NCBI GenBank assembly: GCA_022495995.1
Contig: JAFEMH010004891.1
Coordinates: forward strand, 123,484 to 187,483
Length of the DNA stretch: 64,000 bases
Reading direction: 5' to 3'
Source of the DNA: Adenophora triphylla var. japonica
Taxonomy: Eukaryota > Streptophyta > Magnoliopsida > Asterales > Campanulaceae
The translations under genes and the position numbers were made by a program. The notes below the pieces were generated by a model. The model was not told the DNA's origin. It worked only from the letters and a program-made list of their open reading frames with translations, and did not search any database. Shown one piece after another: positions 53,621 to 64,000 of this stretch; position 1 is the stretch's first letter, and each line of letters starts with the position of its first letter.

Positions 53621-54818
53621 ATGAAGAGACGTTCACGTGAAGATCATTTGCTGAAGGAGACCGAACCAAACCTTGGTGTTGCTGCAGAATTCGATTCTGC
53701 AGAGGCCAATGGAAATCATAAGCTCATAAATACATATGACCTGGTTGAGCCTATGCACTACCTATATGTCCGAATTGTTGAAGGAAAGGATTTGTCTGCC
53801 AAGGATGGCGTCTCCGTGGATCGTTCTTTGTTTCGTTTTAGACAGTCAAGAAAAAAAGTCACTGTCAGCTCATGTGACCCTTATGTTGAAGTGAAGCAAG
53901 GAAACTGTAAGGGCTTAACCGAAGTGTGCGAGAAGAACTTGAACCCAAAATGGAGCGTAGTGTTTGCTTTCGGCGAATCTCAGATTCAAGACTCTGAAAT
54001 TGAGGTCAGGATAATGGAAAAGGGTAGCCCCGTCGATGTTTTCATGGGTCGGGTTTTAATTGATATTAACAAGGTCCCAAAGTGGGTACCCCAGATATCC
54101 CCCTGTCTCCACAGTGGTACGGACTGGAAGAAGATAGGAAAGGGGGAAAAGGTTGACGGAGAGCTGATGTTAGCCATTTGGTGGGGTACTCAAGCTGATG
54201 AAGCGTTTCCAGAGGCATGGCTTTCAGATACCGCAGGGGCTAATTGTCAAGCCGATCTACAGTCCAATCTCTACATATCGCCTAAGCTTTGGTATCTTAG
54301 AGTGAATCTTATATAAGCTCAGGATTTGGTTCTTTCCAAAGTGAGTAAGTCCCCAGAAATATTTGTCAAGGCCACTATTGGTTTTCAGGCTTTCAGTTCT
54401 AGTCTGTCCCCGAGCAAGTCAATCAATCCTGTTTGGAACGAGGATTTCATGTTTGTAGTGGCAGAACCCTTCGAGGAGGCCTTGATTTTGAATGTGATGG
54501 AAAGACTTTCACCAAAGAAGGATGAAGTTCTCGGAAGATGTGTGATCCCTTTTTAGTGGAAGAACCCTTCAAGGAGGCTTAGCAACTGAAGGAGAGAGGA
54601 TTCAATCTTTGCTGGGCTGGACAGATCCTAGACTAACTACATTATTCACAATTTTCTGTTTTGCTGCAGCCATTGTTCTATATCACACACCTTTTCAGGT
54701 TGTGGCTCTTCTCACAGGTTTATACATATTGCGACACCCGAGATTCCCCAGCAAGGGACCTTCAGTTTTGCTCAATGTCTTCAGAAGATTACCCGCAAGG
54801 ACTGATTGCATGTTATGA
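53621..54818 (+). pseudogene. MCTP copy 2 with internal deletion, retains the PRT_C end
   Basis: The frame from ATG 53621 covers the N-terminus and first C2 domain without the 24-bp duplication of copy 1, then slips near 54100, where ..QISPCLHSGTDWK replaces the expected reading, and hits TAA at 54314. The second C2 continues at 54326-54556. At 54553 the sequence jumps to the C-terminal PRT_C region: LATEGERIQSLLGW, LFTIFCFAAAIVLYHTPFQV and ..RRLPARTDCML stop (54818), with one membrane segment. About half of a typical MCTP is missing. Confidence 0.85.
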
Positions 54819-56083
54819 CCAAAGCTCTTTGTGTTCATCCATCTCTCACATTGCATTGAATGCTACACCACGGATATTTTGTAAGATCTCTTTCTGCGGA
54901 TTCGTGCTTATAGTGTTCTTATTTTCATTTTATAGTGTGTTGAAAATCTGATGAATGATGATACTTGGAGACATTCATTGATCAGACTACTTGGTGCATT
55001 CGTGAATGACCTTAGTTCATGTATTATCTACTTTGATTCTTCTTGGCAAAGTCGGTTGTAAGCACAGACAGTGCAATCTTGTTAATAATATAAAGTTGGT
55101 TCTTTTTTTCATAGAAATTATCATTCGTGAATGATAATTTCTAAGATCCCTTCCTGCGAATTTGTGCTTGTGTTTGAGACTGTAACACACAAATAGTAGT
55201 CGTCTTTCTCTGTGATTAGTTTTGGACACCAATGGATGTAATGGATGTACAGAATGGCAAAAATGTTCAATTCCTTTCATCTTCTCTTCCACTCTATCTT
55301 TCCCGTTGGAGATTGTCAAAATATATTGTGGTTGCCAACTCATTTAAATTTGTGTTTCTGTTCAACAACTTTACCCTGTAGTGCCGCAAAGTCTCCCACC
55401 TATGATGGTGTAATGGGGGTCAGATGTACGCAGCCTTTCTCCTATATTAAAGCAGAGCCGTGTTGTTTTCGGATAACCTATAATGGAAATTGCGTCGAAA
55501 ATTGCATGAACCGACTGTTGATTAATAACAAAATTCATTTTGCATTGTTCATCATATTTGCAAGCCAAAAAATAGTGAGTGTTTAGTTTCATTAGAAACG
55601 ATGGAAATAAATTTGTGTTTCTATAAATAAATGAATATAATATGGACCAACTCTAGCATTATTACATCAATAGTCAATTGGTATCTTGTAAGAAAAAGAA
55701 AATTCTTAAACTACTTTTATTTAACTACTTTTACTCACTACAAATGTGCTCATTTAAAAAAATAATTAACTACAATTTCAATAACTCGTCCATTTAATAA
55801 AATAAAAATAATAATAATAATAATCAAAGACTTGGTTCATATCATTATCACATCAATAGTCAATTGGTATTTTGAAAGAAAAAAAAAATCTTAAACTATA
55901 GCAGCAGGTATTCGTGACTTATTTTAAAAAATAATTAACTACAATTTCAATAATTTTGGGAGTACACAAGAAGAACAGGAGCTTAAATAAAAAAGAGAAC
56001 TAATAACATTACACTTATAATTGAATAAATTGTCCTTTACAACAACAGATGTTCACCCTGCAATATAATCGGATACAATTCAC
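54819..56083. other. Spacer between MCTP copy 2 and the DC1 gene
   Basis: No intact gene. 55160-55230 resembles the start region of the DC1 gene (ACACACAAAT..GTCTTTCTCTGTGATT), suggesting a decayed DC1 fragment. 55415-55445 has GGGGTCAGATGTACGCAGCC, a word common in plant SINE sequences. The remainder is AT-rich. Confidence 0.4.
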
Positions 56084-57963
56084 TTAATACCTTTGTGCCT
56101 CAATTTTTCTTGCACAGTATCTGCAAAGTTTGAAACCACATGGTTCACACTCCAGGATAGGTTTCCCGTTCCAATCTGTACCACATTGGCCACACAATGA
56201 AGCATTCTCGCTTTTATTATTTCTAACAAATGTGAGTGGATGTGTGTGAATTTTGTCAATATTAACCTTTCCACCAAATTTTACATTTGAATACTCATCA
56301 AACGGAAAGAAGCATTTAGTATGAAAAGATTTGGTGCAATCTTTGCAATGATACATCCAATCCCTTGGGTTAATATCCTCCTCGCAGATTTCACAAATAA
56401 AATCACTTGGATGGTCTTTGATAGGAGGATAGGTCAAGGGGATGGAATGTCTGTCATATTCATGCCTGACCGACCTAGGATAATTGACACATTTGATGCA
56501 CAAGTTGAAACTGCAAGCTTTGCAGCTATAACCGCACCTGGCGTATGTAAAATGATTGCAAGCATTGCATATGGCATATTGCTCATGAATAGGTAAATAA
56601 CTTCTGACTAGTGGATGCTGCCCATGAGAATCGTGTTTGATTCTACTGGGAATTAAGTTAGAAGCACACCCTATATCAAATTTCAAGTCGCAAGATACAC
56701 ACTCACATAAGAACCCATTGCAATATCGAAAGCAAAAAGAGCAATGGAAGTAATCATAGATACTTTTAGACTTCTTCACCTTGATTGAATGAGCAGAATC
56801 GAGTGGGCATTGGAGCTCTTCTGGTAACTCAGCACAAAATTTGTGGAGAAAGAAGTTACATTTGCTGCTGCAACTGTAGAAGGGAGCTGAGATAGGACGC
56901 ACGCATCCATCACAAATCATATCATTGTATGCCACATTCTTAGTTGTAATGATACTTATAGGATGATGATGAAGGGAGCTGAGATGGGATATCTCTGTTG
57001 GTCCGTCATCATAAGCCACACTTGCTATTTTATTAGCTACAAATAGACTTGTTGGATCTGGTACTGACTCACGATCAGGGAAAGGAAGTTGCATTAATTG
57101 ACTGGATTCTGTATCACCTTCTTCATCTTGGATCTCACTTTCACTACAATTATCAAAATGAGATATTGCGATATAAGGCCGATAGCAAAGAAAATGAGAA
57201 ACAAAAATAAATAAAAAAAATTAAAGGGAGGGAGAGATGGGGAGGTTGAAGAATGTACGTACGTCAACGTTGGGGGATTTGATGTAGCACACTTGATATG
57301 ATTAAAGTATCTGCAATTGTCACAATAGTAAACCCAATTTGATGGATTCACATACTTTTTGCAGATATCACAAAACTGTGGGAAGTTTCGGTGTTGTTCT
57401 GGAAGAGAATATGCGAGGGACAAAGGGTCATCATGATGATCAAATTTAAAGGATTTAGGGGCAGAGTAACAACTTTTGTGGATCCAAAACTGGCAAGTGG
57501 TACAAAAATAGGATAAGTCTTCATGTTTGGTATAGCAAGCATCACAGCGGAACAACGAAGGTCTGAGGTTGAATGCTAATGGGTGTGGGTGGCCTTCATG
57601 TTGAAAATTATTCTTCTGCCCCTCCTGCAGAAAGAAACTACATAGGGCATCGATGTCAAAATCACATAAGGATAAGGAGCAACTGTAGGTGAACCACTTC
57701 CAATCGCGTTGACAGATATCGCAATAAGAATTGAAAGAATCACGTAGAGTAAGAGGGTGTATATGAAAAGGGAGATTGATCTCTCTAGGCAGATCTGCGC
57801 ACTTCTTGTGTAGATAAAAACTACACACTTGGCAGGCATAATAGTTGTCTTTCTCTGTGATTTGTTCTTGACACCCGTAACACACAAATTCCTCCTCCTC
57901 ATTCTCACCAATTTTTTTGAGGAACAATGGATGTTCATCATGGCTAAAATGATGAATGCTTTC

Positions 57964-57966
<3 letters not shown>
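56084..57966 (-). CDS. DC1 (Cys/His-rich C1-like) domain protein, two exons, 587 aa
   Basis: Exon 1 is 57263-57966 (ATG at 57966) and exon 2 is 56084-57143; the intron has a GTACGT donor and TGTAG acceptor, and joining restores ..PPTLTESEIQDE in frame (1764 nt). The protein has about nine DC1-like modules: repeats of HPL-type starts, CxxC pairs and HxxC ends, such as CYGCQEQI..CSFYLHKKCADLP and CDGCVRPI..CNFFLHKFCAELP. An acidic linker separates the exon 1 and exon 2 modules. DC1 proteins are thought to bind zinc and possibly lipids or other signals in stress responses. No stop or frameshift is seen, so the gene is probably functional. Confidence 0.9.

Positions 57967-58012
<46 letters not shown>
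57967..58012 (-). promoter_or_regulatory. GA-repeat leader directly before the DC1 start codon
   Basis: On the gene strand a (GA)n run ends two bases before ATG. The tract touches the start codon, so length changes would alter the 5' untranslated leader only. Confidence 0.7.
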
Positions 58013-58946
58013 CATTATCACATCAATTTGTACGTCAATTCTTTTCTTTTATAATGAATAATAATATGAACCAAGTCTTTCTTTATTATTATAATTATTT
58101 TATTTTAATGCCGAAACCTCTCTCCGCTACAAAGAGCCAAATACATCTTCATACCCAAAGTGGATCCCTTTTTCCATGAGTGTCAGAAATATATAGTACT
58201 TTAATTTCTCCGTTTCGAAATAAGAGTGATACATTTATTTTTCATGGTAAACATTTAAGTGGATTGATGACATAATAATCTAAAATACTTTTCAAAGTTC
58301 AAGGTAAAAAAATAGGTTAGTTAAGAATTGATTTTTTTTATATAATTATACAAGGATTATAAGGACAAAATTGTCTAAAAACACTATTCATAATTTGTCA
58401 TTTTCGGAATGAGACTCTTATTATGAAGAGTACTATAAAGAAAAGTAAGTTAAGAATTGAGTTTTAGCGAGTTCCAAAAATGTGGTAATTTTGAAAAATA
58501 GTTTCAAAGGTGAGTTATTTTGGAAATTATTTTTTTTAAATGGAATTATTTAAGAAAAAAATCGGTTAGATGGTGAAGATAAAGATTTCTAGGTATTCTT
58601 GAACTTACAATGCTTTCTACGAAAAGTGAAACATGGCCAACTCATGATGATTATATTAAATAAAGTAAACGTATTCGACCGCAAGCGAAGGGAAGCCCAT
58701 ATGTTCAACCCTTGGATCTTGATTTCTGAGTTTATTAACAATGGATTAGCTGGAGAAAAAGAGTTGTTTAATGTGATGTGCTGGATGTTTTGTCAGTTAA
58801 TATAAGTCAACTTATATTAATTGAAGGCATCAAGTTTGGCGGACCTAATAATATAGAATTTGACAGCATATCACTTTGAAAAGATATACGATTTGGATCA
58901 CCATTTATCAAACCACTAGAGCAAGCCCGTGTCCAACGACACGTTG

Positions 58947-58978
<32 letters not shown>

Positions 58979-59085
58979 AAAAAATTAATTTAAAAAAAAT
59001 AAAAATTTTAAGGGCAAAATGGAAAATTTGGCCATTGATACTGTTCAATCAACTGTAGCAATTACACATTGCCATTTATACTATA
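58013..59085. other. Upstream region of the DC1 gene and spacer
   Basis: No gene supported. Contains a one-sided MITE-like stretch near 58210 (CTCCGTTTCGAAATAAGAG) and a run of about 25 T at 58947-58971. A TATA box was not assigned with confidence. Confidence 0.45.
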
Positions 59086-59372
59086 CTCCCTCCGTCCCAC
59101 TTTACTTGGCACTAATTTCTATTTTGGGTCGTCCCACTTCACTTGGTACTGCCCAAAATAGAAAAGAATATTCACTATTCCCTCCACTCATTCTCTCTCC
59201 TACTTCACTTTTACACTCACAACATTCTCTCTCCTAACTATTCCTCCCACTCATTCTCTCTCCTATTTAATTCTTCATACTCACAACATTTAACTTTTTC
59301 TCTTTCTTACATCACTTTTCCTTAATTCCTACACCCAAAAAGTTGGTGCCAAGTGAACCGGGACGGAGGGAG
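59086..59372. mobile_element. Stowaway-like MITE
   Basis: CTCCCTCCGTCCCACTTTAC and CCGGGACGGAGGGAG ends with TA flanks. The interior shares ACTCATTCTCTCTCC words with the other MITEs of the window. Confidence 0.88.
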
Positions 59373-59586
59373 TATATATTACAAGACTTTCTTACCAATA
59401 ATAGGAGAGAGAATTAGTGGAGGGAATAGTAAATTATAATGGTGTTGTGAGTATTAAAATAATGTAGGAGAGAGAATGAGTGAAGGAAATAGTAAAGATT
59501 CTTTGCCAAAAAAGGAAAGGTGAAGCTTCTAACGGGACGCCCTTTTGGGTAATTAGTGAAGCATTTATTGGGACGGAGGGAGTATA
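59373..59586. mobile_element. Partial MITE of the same type
   Basis: Only the right end (GGGACGGAGGGAGTA near 59570) is clear. The interior carries GAGAGAGAATGAGTG as in related MITEs. The left end seems to be lost or fused with the preceding MITE. Confidence 0.5.
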
Positions 59587-59686
59587 TATAATATAGTAAA
59601 TGAATAGTATAAATCGAGATACGAACATGGGCTTGCCCGAATTTGGCCCAAAGGGATTGGGCCATAAACATAATCCATTATACAAG

Positions 59687-60367
59687 TGTCAGTGCCGAGG
59701 AACATCTTCCTCGTATGCCGAGGAGCATCCATCTCGGCCTTACATATTCATACTTGGTCCATCGAACTCCGAGATATCACAAGTGACGAGGAGAGAAAAG
59801 TTCTTACCTCGGCATATCATCAAAGTGACGAGGAGACAGAATCATTCATCCCGGCATCTTCACATGCCGGCCAATCATCAAATGACGAGGAGGCAAAATC
59901 ATGCATCTCGGCTTATATACAAATGCTGAGATAAAACATTCTTGCTCCTCGGCGTTTCGGCTAGCAGATTACACAGTCCTTATCAAACAAGGATTCTACA
60001 GTCGTGATCCAATCAGGATTATAATTACCAACACCAATTCAAGTCAAACAATGACTCCTTAACAGATATAATTCTCTTAGGATTATATCTTATCTCTTTA
60101 TAAGTTCACTTCAACATGGATTCGATCAATCCATCCCTATAAATACAAGCCCTATGGCTCATTATTTGATACGTTACTTTTTACAATACAGAAACTCTGT
60201 CAATTTAGTTTCTTACATACAAACCGTGAACTTACTCTCACGCCGGAGGGCCTTTAGCCGGATCCGCCCCGGCTTAGTTTACGTATTTTCTCTTATTTTC
60301 AGGCCTTGCAATCGCCGGAGCATTCATCGCTTGGATTTGGGTTGATTTGACGATTTTGGCATCATCA
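59687..60367 (+). repeat. 5' LTR of Gypsy element E (Tat lineage)
   Basis: A TGTCAGTGCC start and a CATCA end before a Tat/Athila-style primer region are the best borders; the start could be up to 60 bp further left. The left half has tandem repeats of about 55-60 bp built on GACGAGGAG and CTCGGC/CCGGC words (59692-59935). TATAAATA at 60138 is a likely core promoter. Confidence 0.65.
60138..60145 (+). promoter_or_regulatory. TATA box in the LTR of element E
   Basis: TATAAATA lies inside the LTR, about 230 bp before its end, a position suitable for retrotransposon transcription. Confidence 0.5.
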
Positions 60368-60368
60368 A

Positions 60369-60386
60369 TTGGTTCCATTGCCGGGA
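60369..60386 (+). promoter_or_regulatory. Primer-binding region of element E
   Basis: TTGGTTCCATTGCCGGGA is laid out like the TTGGCGCCGTTGCCGGGG primer site of Tat and Athila elements, with substitutions in the centre. Confidence 0.6.
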
Positions 60387-60725
60387 AATCGATTCAAACA
60401 CCTTTTGTTTGGCCTGGAAAAAGCTCGCTAAAGCGAGTTTATTTGCCGGAAATCTGCTAGATTTGAACGGAAATTCTTGTTCCGTTTGGGCTCTGTTCTT
60501 GAACCGCCGAAATCTGCAAATTTCAACCGGAATTAGCTCGAATTTCGTTGGAAATCGTTTTAGCGTTGGAATTTTGTCCCAATTTTGGCCAAAAAATTTG
60601 GCGTTGTCAAAGTTGCAAAATTGCAGTTTCTTAGTTTGCATCAAATTCTGCTCTGAATTTGGTTGGAAATCGTGATTTTTTGGGAAATTCGCTTAATTGA
60701 TAATTTGGTCATTTGTCGATTCGCA

Positions 60726-62600
60726 ATGGACGGACAATTTACAAGTGTAACTGCTGAGGACCAAACCCAAGTGAATGGGGTTAACCCAGGTGCCGAGGAG
60801 CTACCTCCTCCTCCTCCTCTACCTCAGCCAGACGGGCCTCCTCCCCTCGCCATGACTCTTCGTTCCAAGGGTCAGGCGAATGCCGAGGGAGAGGGTGCTG
60901 ACCTTCCTCGTCCTACTCGTCCTCGTGGGAAGCAAGTGGGAAGGAAGAAGACAAAGAATGCCGACGCCGGTCAAGCGGGAGGAACTCAACCCATTGACCG
61001 ACGCTCTTTGTTACATAAAGAAATGGAGACGTTGCAAAGGATGTATGAGACACATGCTGCTCTTTTGCAATTGGACCCAGACCATTCCATGGCTGAATTC
61101 ATGTTGCCATCTATGGGCAACCCTCTTGGAAGGGAGCAATGTGAGCAACGAGCTCCTCCCCTCGAACCCGCTGAACCACCAAAGCAAGCTCTCCGAGAAC
61201 CTACCCGTCCTCGGCATGACAGTAAGAAGAAGGATCAGGTGGTTGACCTGAGAAGCCACTTAACTCCCACGGAAGAGGAAGTGAACTCACGGGACCTAAG
61301 AACAAGGCTCAGTCTAAACAAGCGAATGTCACCACCTCGTCTCGTCATGGCTCCCCGTCGTCCCGGATCACCTCGTCCTCGTCGAGCTCGCCCTGATTCT
61401 CCTCGTCCTCGAAGAGACTCTCCACGACCTCGTCCTCGTCAATTCATTAGACCGAGGACCCCGGAACCATATAAGATGATACTTGGTGGCCAAGACTTGG
61501 AACCAAGGCGTGATAAGGCACCATCCAACGGGACAGCCATCGACACGACGCGGAACATAGTAGGGTAAATGGTCGTCCCAAGGACAAATCGACCCGCGCT
61601 CCCAAAGAAGCACCCGCTTAGAAGGATGTAAGGAGTGGAAACCAAACAATGGGAGCTGTTAAAACAAAGACTTGATGACATGGAGATGGGAAATAAATTT
61701 GACGACGATGACTTTGATTGGGCAACTCGTCCGTTCTCCCTGAGGATAACAGCAGCACAACCTAATCCTCACTTTAAGGTTCCAAATTTTGAAAAATATA
61801 ACGGAACCACTGACGCAAAGGACCATGTGCAAAGTTTTGAACAAACCATGAACCTCCTCACTGTAGCTGATGATATGCTCTGCAAAGCTTTCGTGAGCAC
61901 CTTCTCCGAATGCCTCGACTCCGGTTCCGTGAACTGAAAAAAGGTTGCATCGATAGCTGGAGAGGCATGAGGAGAATGTTTCTAAACCACTTTGCCACGG
62001 CTGGTAGGAGAAAGATGAGATTGATCGACCTTGCCAATATCGAGCAAGGAAAGGGAGAGACCACCCTCAGCTATTACAACCGGTTCCGAAAAATGGCAGA
62101 CCAAGTGGAGGAGAGCCTCACTGACAGGGAAGTCATAGTTTGTTTCAACTCTGGATTGAAATCCGGTCCCCTCATCTATGAACTCTCCGCCCGGGAACCC
62201 AAGTCCAAGTCCAAATTATACCATGTGGCATACGCCATTGCAATGGCCGAGGACAAAAGCAAGAAAAGGGGATCCGACAAGGCGGAACTAGAGGCATCTG
62301 CCACTCGCCAGAATGATAATGGAAACGGTAAGGGATCCAAGGGGAAGAACAGAACAAGAGGCACCGAGAAAATTGAAGTGTTCACCCCTCTGACCAAGCC
62401 CATCTCAGAAATTATGCAACTAGTAAATCTTCCACCTCCCCGTCCGCTGAGCGATAAACCAAAGTACCCTCGTGACGCTTCAAAATATTATGATTTCCAC
62501 AAGGATAACGGGCACACCACTGATGGCTGTTGGGCCCTCAAGAAGATAATCCAAAAATGGGTTGACGAGGGAAAGCTGGACCGCTATGTTATGAAAAAAG
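60726..62600 (+). pseudogene. Element E gag, with stops and a frameshift
   Basis: From ATG 60726: a Pro-rich start, a basic linker, then RS-like repeats of SPRPRR (about 61365-61440), followed by stops at 61566 (TAA) and 61629 (TAA) in the same frame. The gag capsid domain reads WATRPFSLRITAAQPNPHFK.. (61720 on), slips frame near 61905, and continues ..SWRGMRRMFLNHFATAGRRK.., ..TTLSYYNRFRKMADQVEESL... A knuckle-like YYDFHKDNGHTTDGC lies near 62488-62532. This is the gag layout of Tat-lineage Gypsy elements. Confidence 0.85.
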
Positions 62601-63022
62601 ACAACAAGCGGAAGCGGAAGGAGGAGGAAAGTGAAGATGACGATAAAAGTGAAGACGGAGAATGTAGGCCTCCTAGTGCCAAATTACACGTGATCCGTGA
62701 AGAAGTAACTTCTACCAGAAGGCTGAGGGACCAGATCCATGAACTAAGCAAGGTGTACCACGTGCCTGCTTGTATTCATAAGGCGGAAGAGGTCATCAGT
62801 TTTTCTCCCAACGAACTGGCAGGGAGCCGTGCTGCCCGTGAACAACCCTTGGTGATAAAGGGTCGAATTGACAATGTGGAATCGGAAAGATTACTTGTGG
62901 ACACGGGGGCCTCCCGTGACATTCTGTATTATTCCGTTTTCCAACAGATGGGATTGAAAGACACTATACTGGAACCATATCACGGTAGCCGGAAGGATTC
63001 ACCAACCATAAGGTCGAGCTAA
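62601..63022 (+). pseudogene. Element E protease
   Basis: Same frame as the second gag part. The retropepsin motif ERLLVDTGASRDILYYSVF lies near 62884-62940. The frame ends at 63020 because of indels just before; coding sequence continues in another frame from 63024. Confidence 0.82.
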
Positions 63023-63023
63023 G

Positions 63024-64000
63024 GGAACTGTGGAACTGGAACTTGAGGTCGGTGACCACCCCTTCCGAGCCAAAGCTACTGTCAATTTTATAGTCATGGA
63101 CTTGACTAGTGATTATCACGCAATCATAGGCATTCCAAGTCAAGCTAAACTTGGGATGGTGGCCTCCCTTCCTCACCAACGAGTTAAATTTCCCACTCGT
63201 GCTGGAATTGGATGTGTAAGGGCAACCCCCAAAGACTTCTTGGAACATGTCGTGAAGAGCAGAAAGAAATCTAAAAGTGTGGAGATAGATACCCCCGAGG
63301 AAAACATTAAAATCTCTAAATCTCAGAAAACCACCGAGACTAGCTCTAGAATGAGCTATATCCGTGAGGTACTTGATAATGAGGAAGAGCCTATGGTCCT
63401 AAAAATTGCAGATAACCAAGGCACAATTCCACCTGTATCTGAGGAAGTACCTATGGTCCAAGAAATTGCAGATGACCAAGGTATAGATCCACCCGTCTCC
63501 GAGGAAGACCCCATCCTTATCAACGGCCAGAACTCGGGGGCCAACCATGACTTGGGGAAGGTCGATCTTCCTGACGTTGATAAACTTATGGAGGAAGAAG
63601 GCTTCAATGTGAACGACAACGAAGGGAGGAGAATTAGAGAAATTATTATCGAGTCTCTGGAATTTCGAGACTGTCCCGAAATGAAGCCTGTAGATGAGCT
63701 GGAAGAGGTAGTCATCAATCCTGACTATCCTGAACAAAAAATTAAACTCGGGGGCCAACTATCTCCAGAAGAGAAAGAAAGAATCACCACCCTCTTAAAA
63801 ACCAGTCTCGACGTCTTTGCTTGGAGAGTCGAAGACATGAGAGGGATCAATGAAGAAGTAGCCCTCCACTGCCTGGAAGTTGATCCTTTGGCGAAGACTA
63901 TCTCCCAGACAAGGAGAAACTTTGCGAGGGACAAGGAGGAAGCTATTAAAGAAGAGGTGCAGAAATTACTTAGAGCCGAAATAATTCGTGAAGTCAAGTA
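63024..64000 (+). CDS. Element E polyprotein, end of protease to start of reverse transcriptase (open to window edge)
   Basis: An uninterrupted frame of 325 codons runs to the window end without an ATG of its own. It begins GTVELELEVGDHPFRAKATV, includes YHAIIGIPSQAKLG (protease C-terminal region), an acidic linker with a tandem repeat (..EEEPMVLKIADNQGTIPPVS and ..EEVPMVQEIADDQGIDPPVS), and the pre-RT region ..LDVFAWRVEDMRGINEEVALH.. leading toward RT (..EEVQKLLRAEIIREVK). It is part of the Gag-Pol of a Tat-type Gypsy element. The catalytic RT motif is beyond the edge. Confidence 0.85.

Larger units (their letters stand above)
52484..54556. repeat. Tandem duplication unit 2
   Basis: Same order as unit 1. 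It has an additional segment of about 538 bp (about 52894-53431) between the DUF4220 and MCTP parts that unit 1 lacks. Confidence 0.85.

Noticed and set aside
57094..57262. Reading exon 1 of the DC1 gene on through a hydrophobic tail as a separate 290-aa membrane protein
   Set aside because: The tail (..FFYLFLFLIFFAIGL..) is intron sequence; splicing at GTACGT and TGTAG restores one long DC1 frame.

Overview
The window is plant nuclear DNA, most likely from a eudicot. The evidence is spliced nuclear genes with GT-AG introns, plant families (a chloroplast C-terminal processing protease, an MCTP multi-C2 protein, DUF4220 and DC1 proteins), Copia, Gypsy-Tekay and Gypsy-Tat retrotransposons, a LINE, hAT elements, many Stowaway-like MITEs with CTCCCTCCGTCC ends, and AT-rich spacers. 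No rRNA or full tRNA was recognised. Only one gene looks intact: the two-exon DC1 gene at 56084-57966. The first two exons of the protease gene at 1058-1643 also look sound, but the rest lies outside the window. Almost everything else is transposon or broken gene copy.

Layout. (1) 1-9921 and 16967-26574 are two direct copies of one segment of at least 9.6 kb. Each holds the 5' part of the CtpA-like protease gene (minus strand), a chimeric gene fragment, and the LTR, primer site and gag of a Copia element (A). The second protease copy is a pseudogene: exons 3-8 lie at 15643-16938 and the catalytic exons are missing beside a second, decayed Copia element (B, about 10733-15590). (2) 26575-44887 is a nest of elements. 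A minus-strand Gypsy element (C) has its LTR split by a plus-strand Tekay-type Gypsy (D, 30222-43043, target duplication ATGTC). The 5' LTR of D carries two MITEs and an ORF1-only LINE with an 18-bp target duplication, and the LINE carries two more MITEs. (3) 44888-49550 holds a GMP synthase pseudogene fragment, a 412-bp fold-back element built from nested palindromes, a long GA tract, and a 914-bp hAT element with an 8-bp target duplication. (4) 49549-54818 holds a tandemly duplicated unit of MCTP (plus) and DUF4220 (minus) gene fragments, all broken. (5) 56084-57966 is the DC1 gene. (6) From about 59687 to the window end is the 5' part of a Tat-lineage Gypsy element (LTR, gag, protease, start of reverse transcriptase).

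The genes do not form an operon or pathway. The window mainly records insertion, duplication, deletion repair and decay. Insertion order can be read directly: element C, then D, then the LINE, then MITEs. The Copia A gag was already broken before the large duplication, because both copies share one in-frame TGA.
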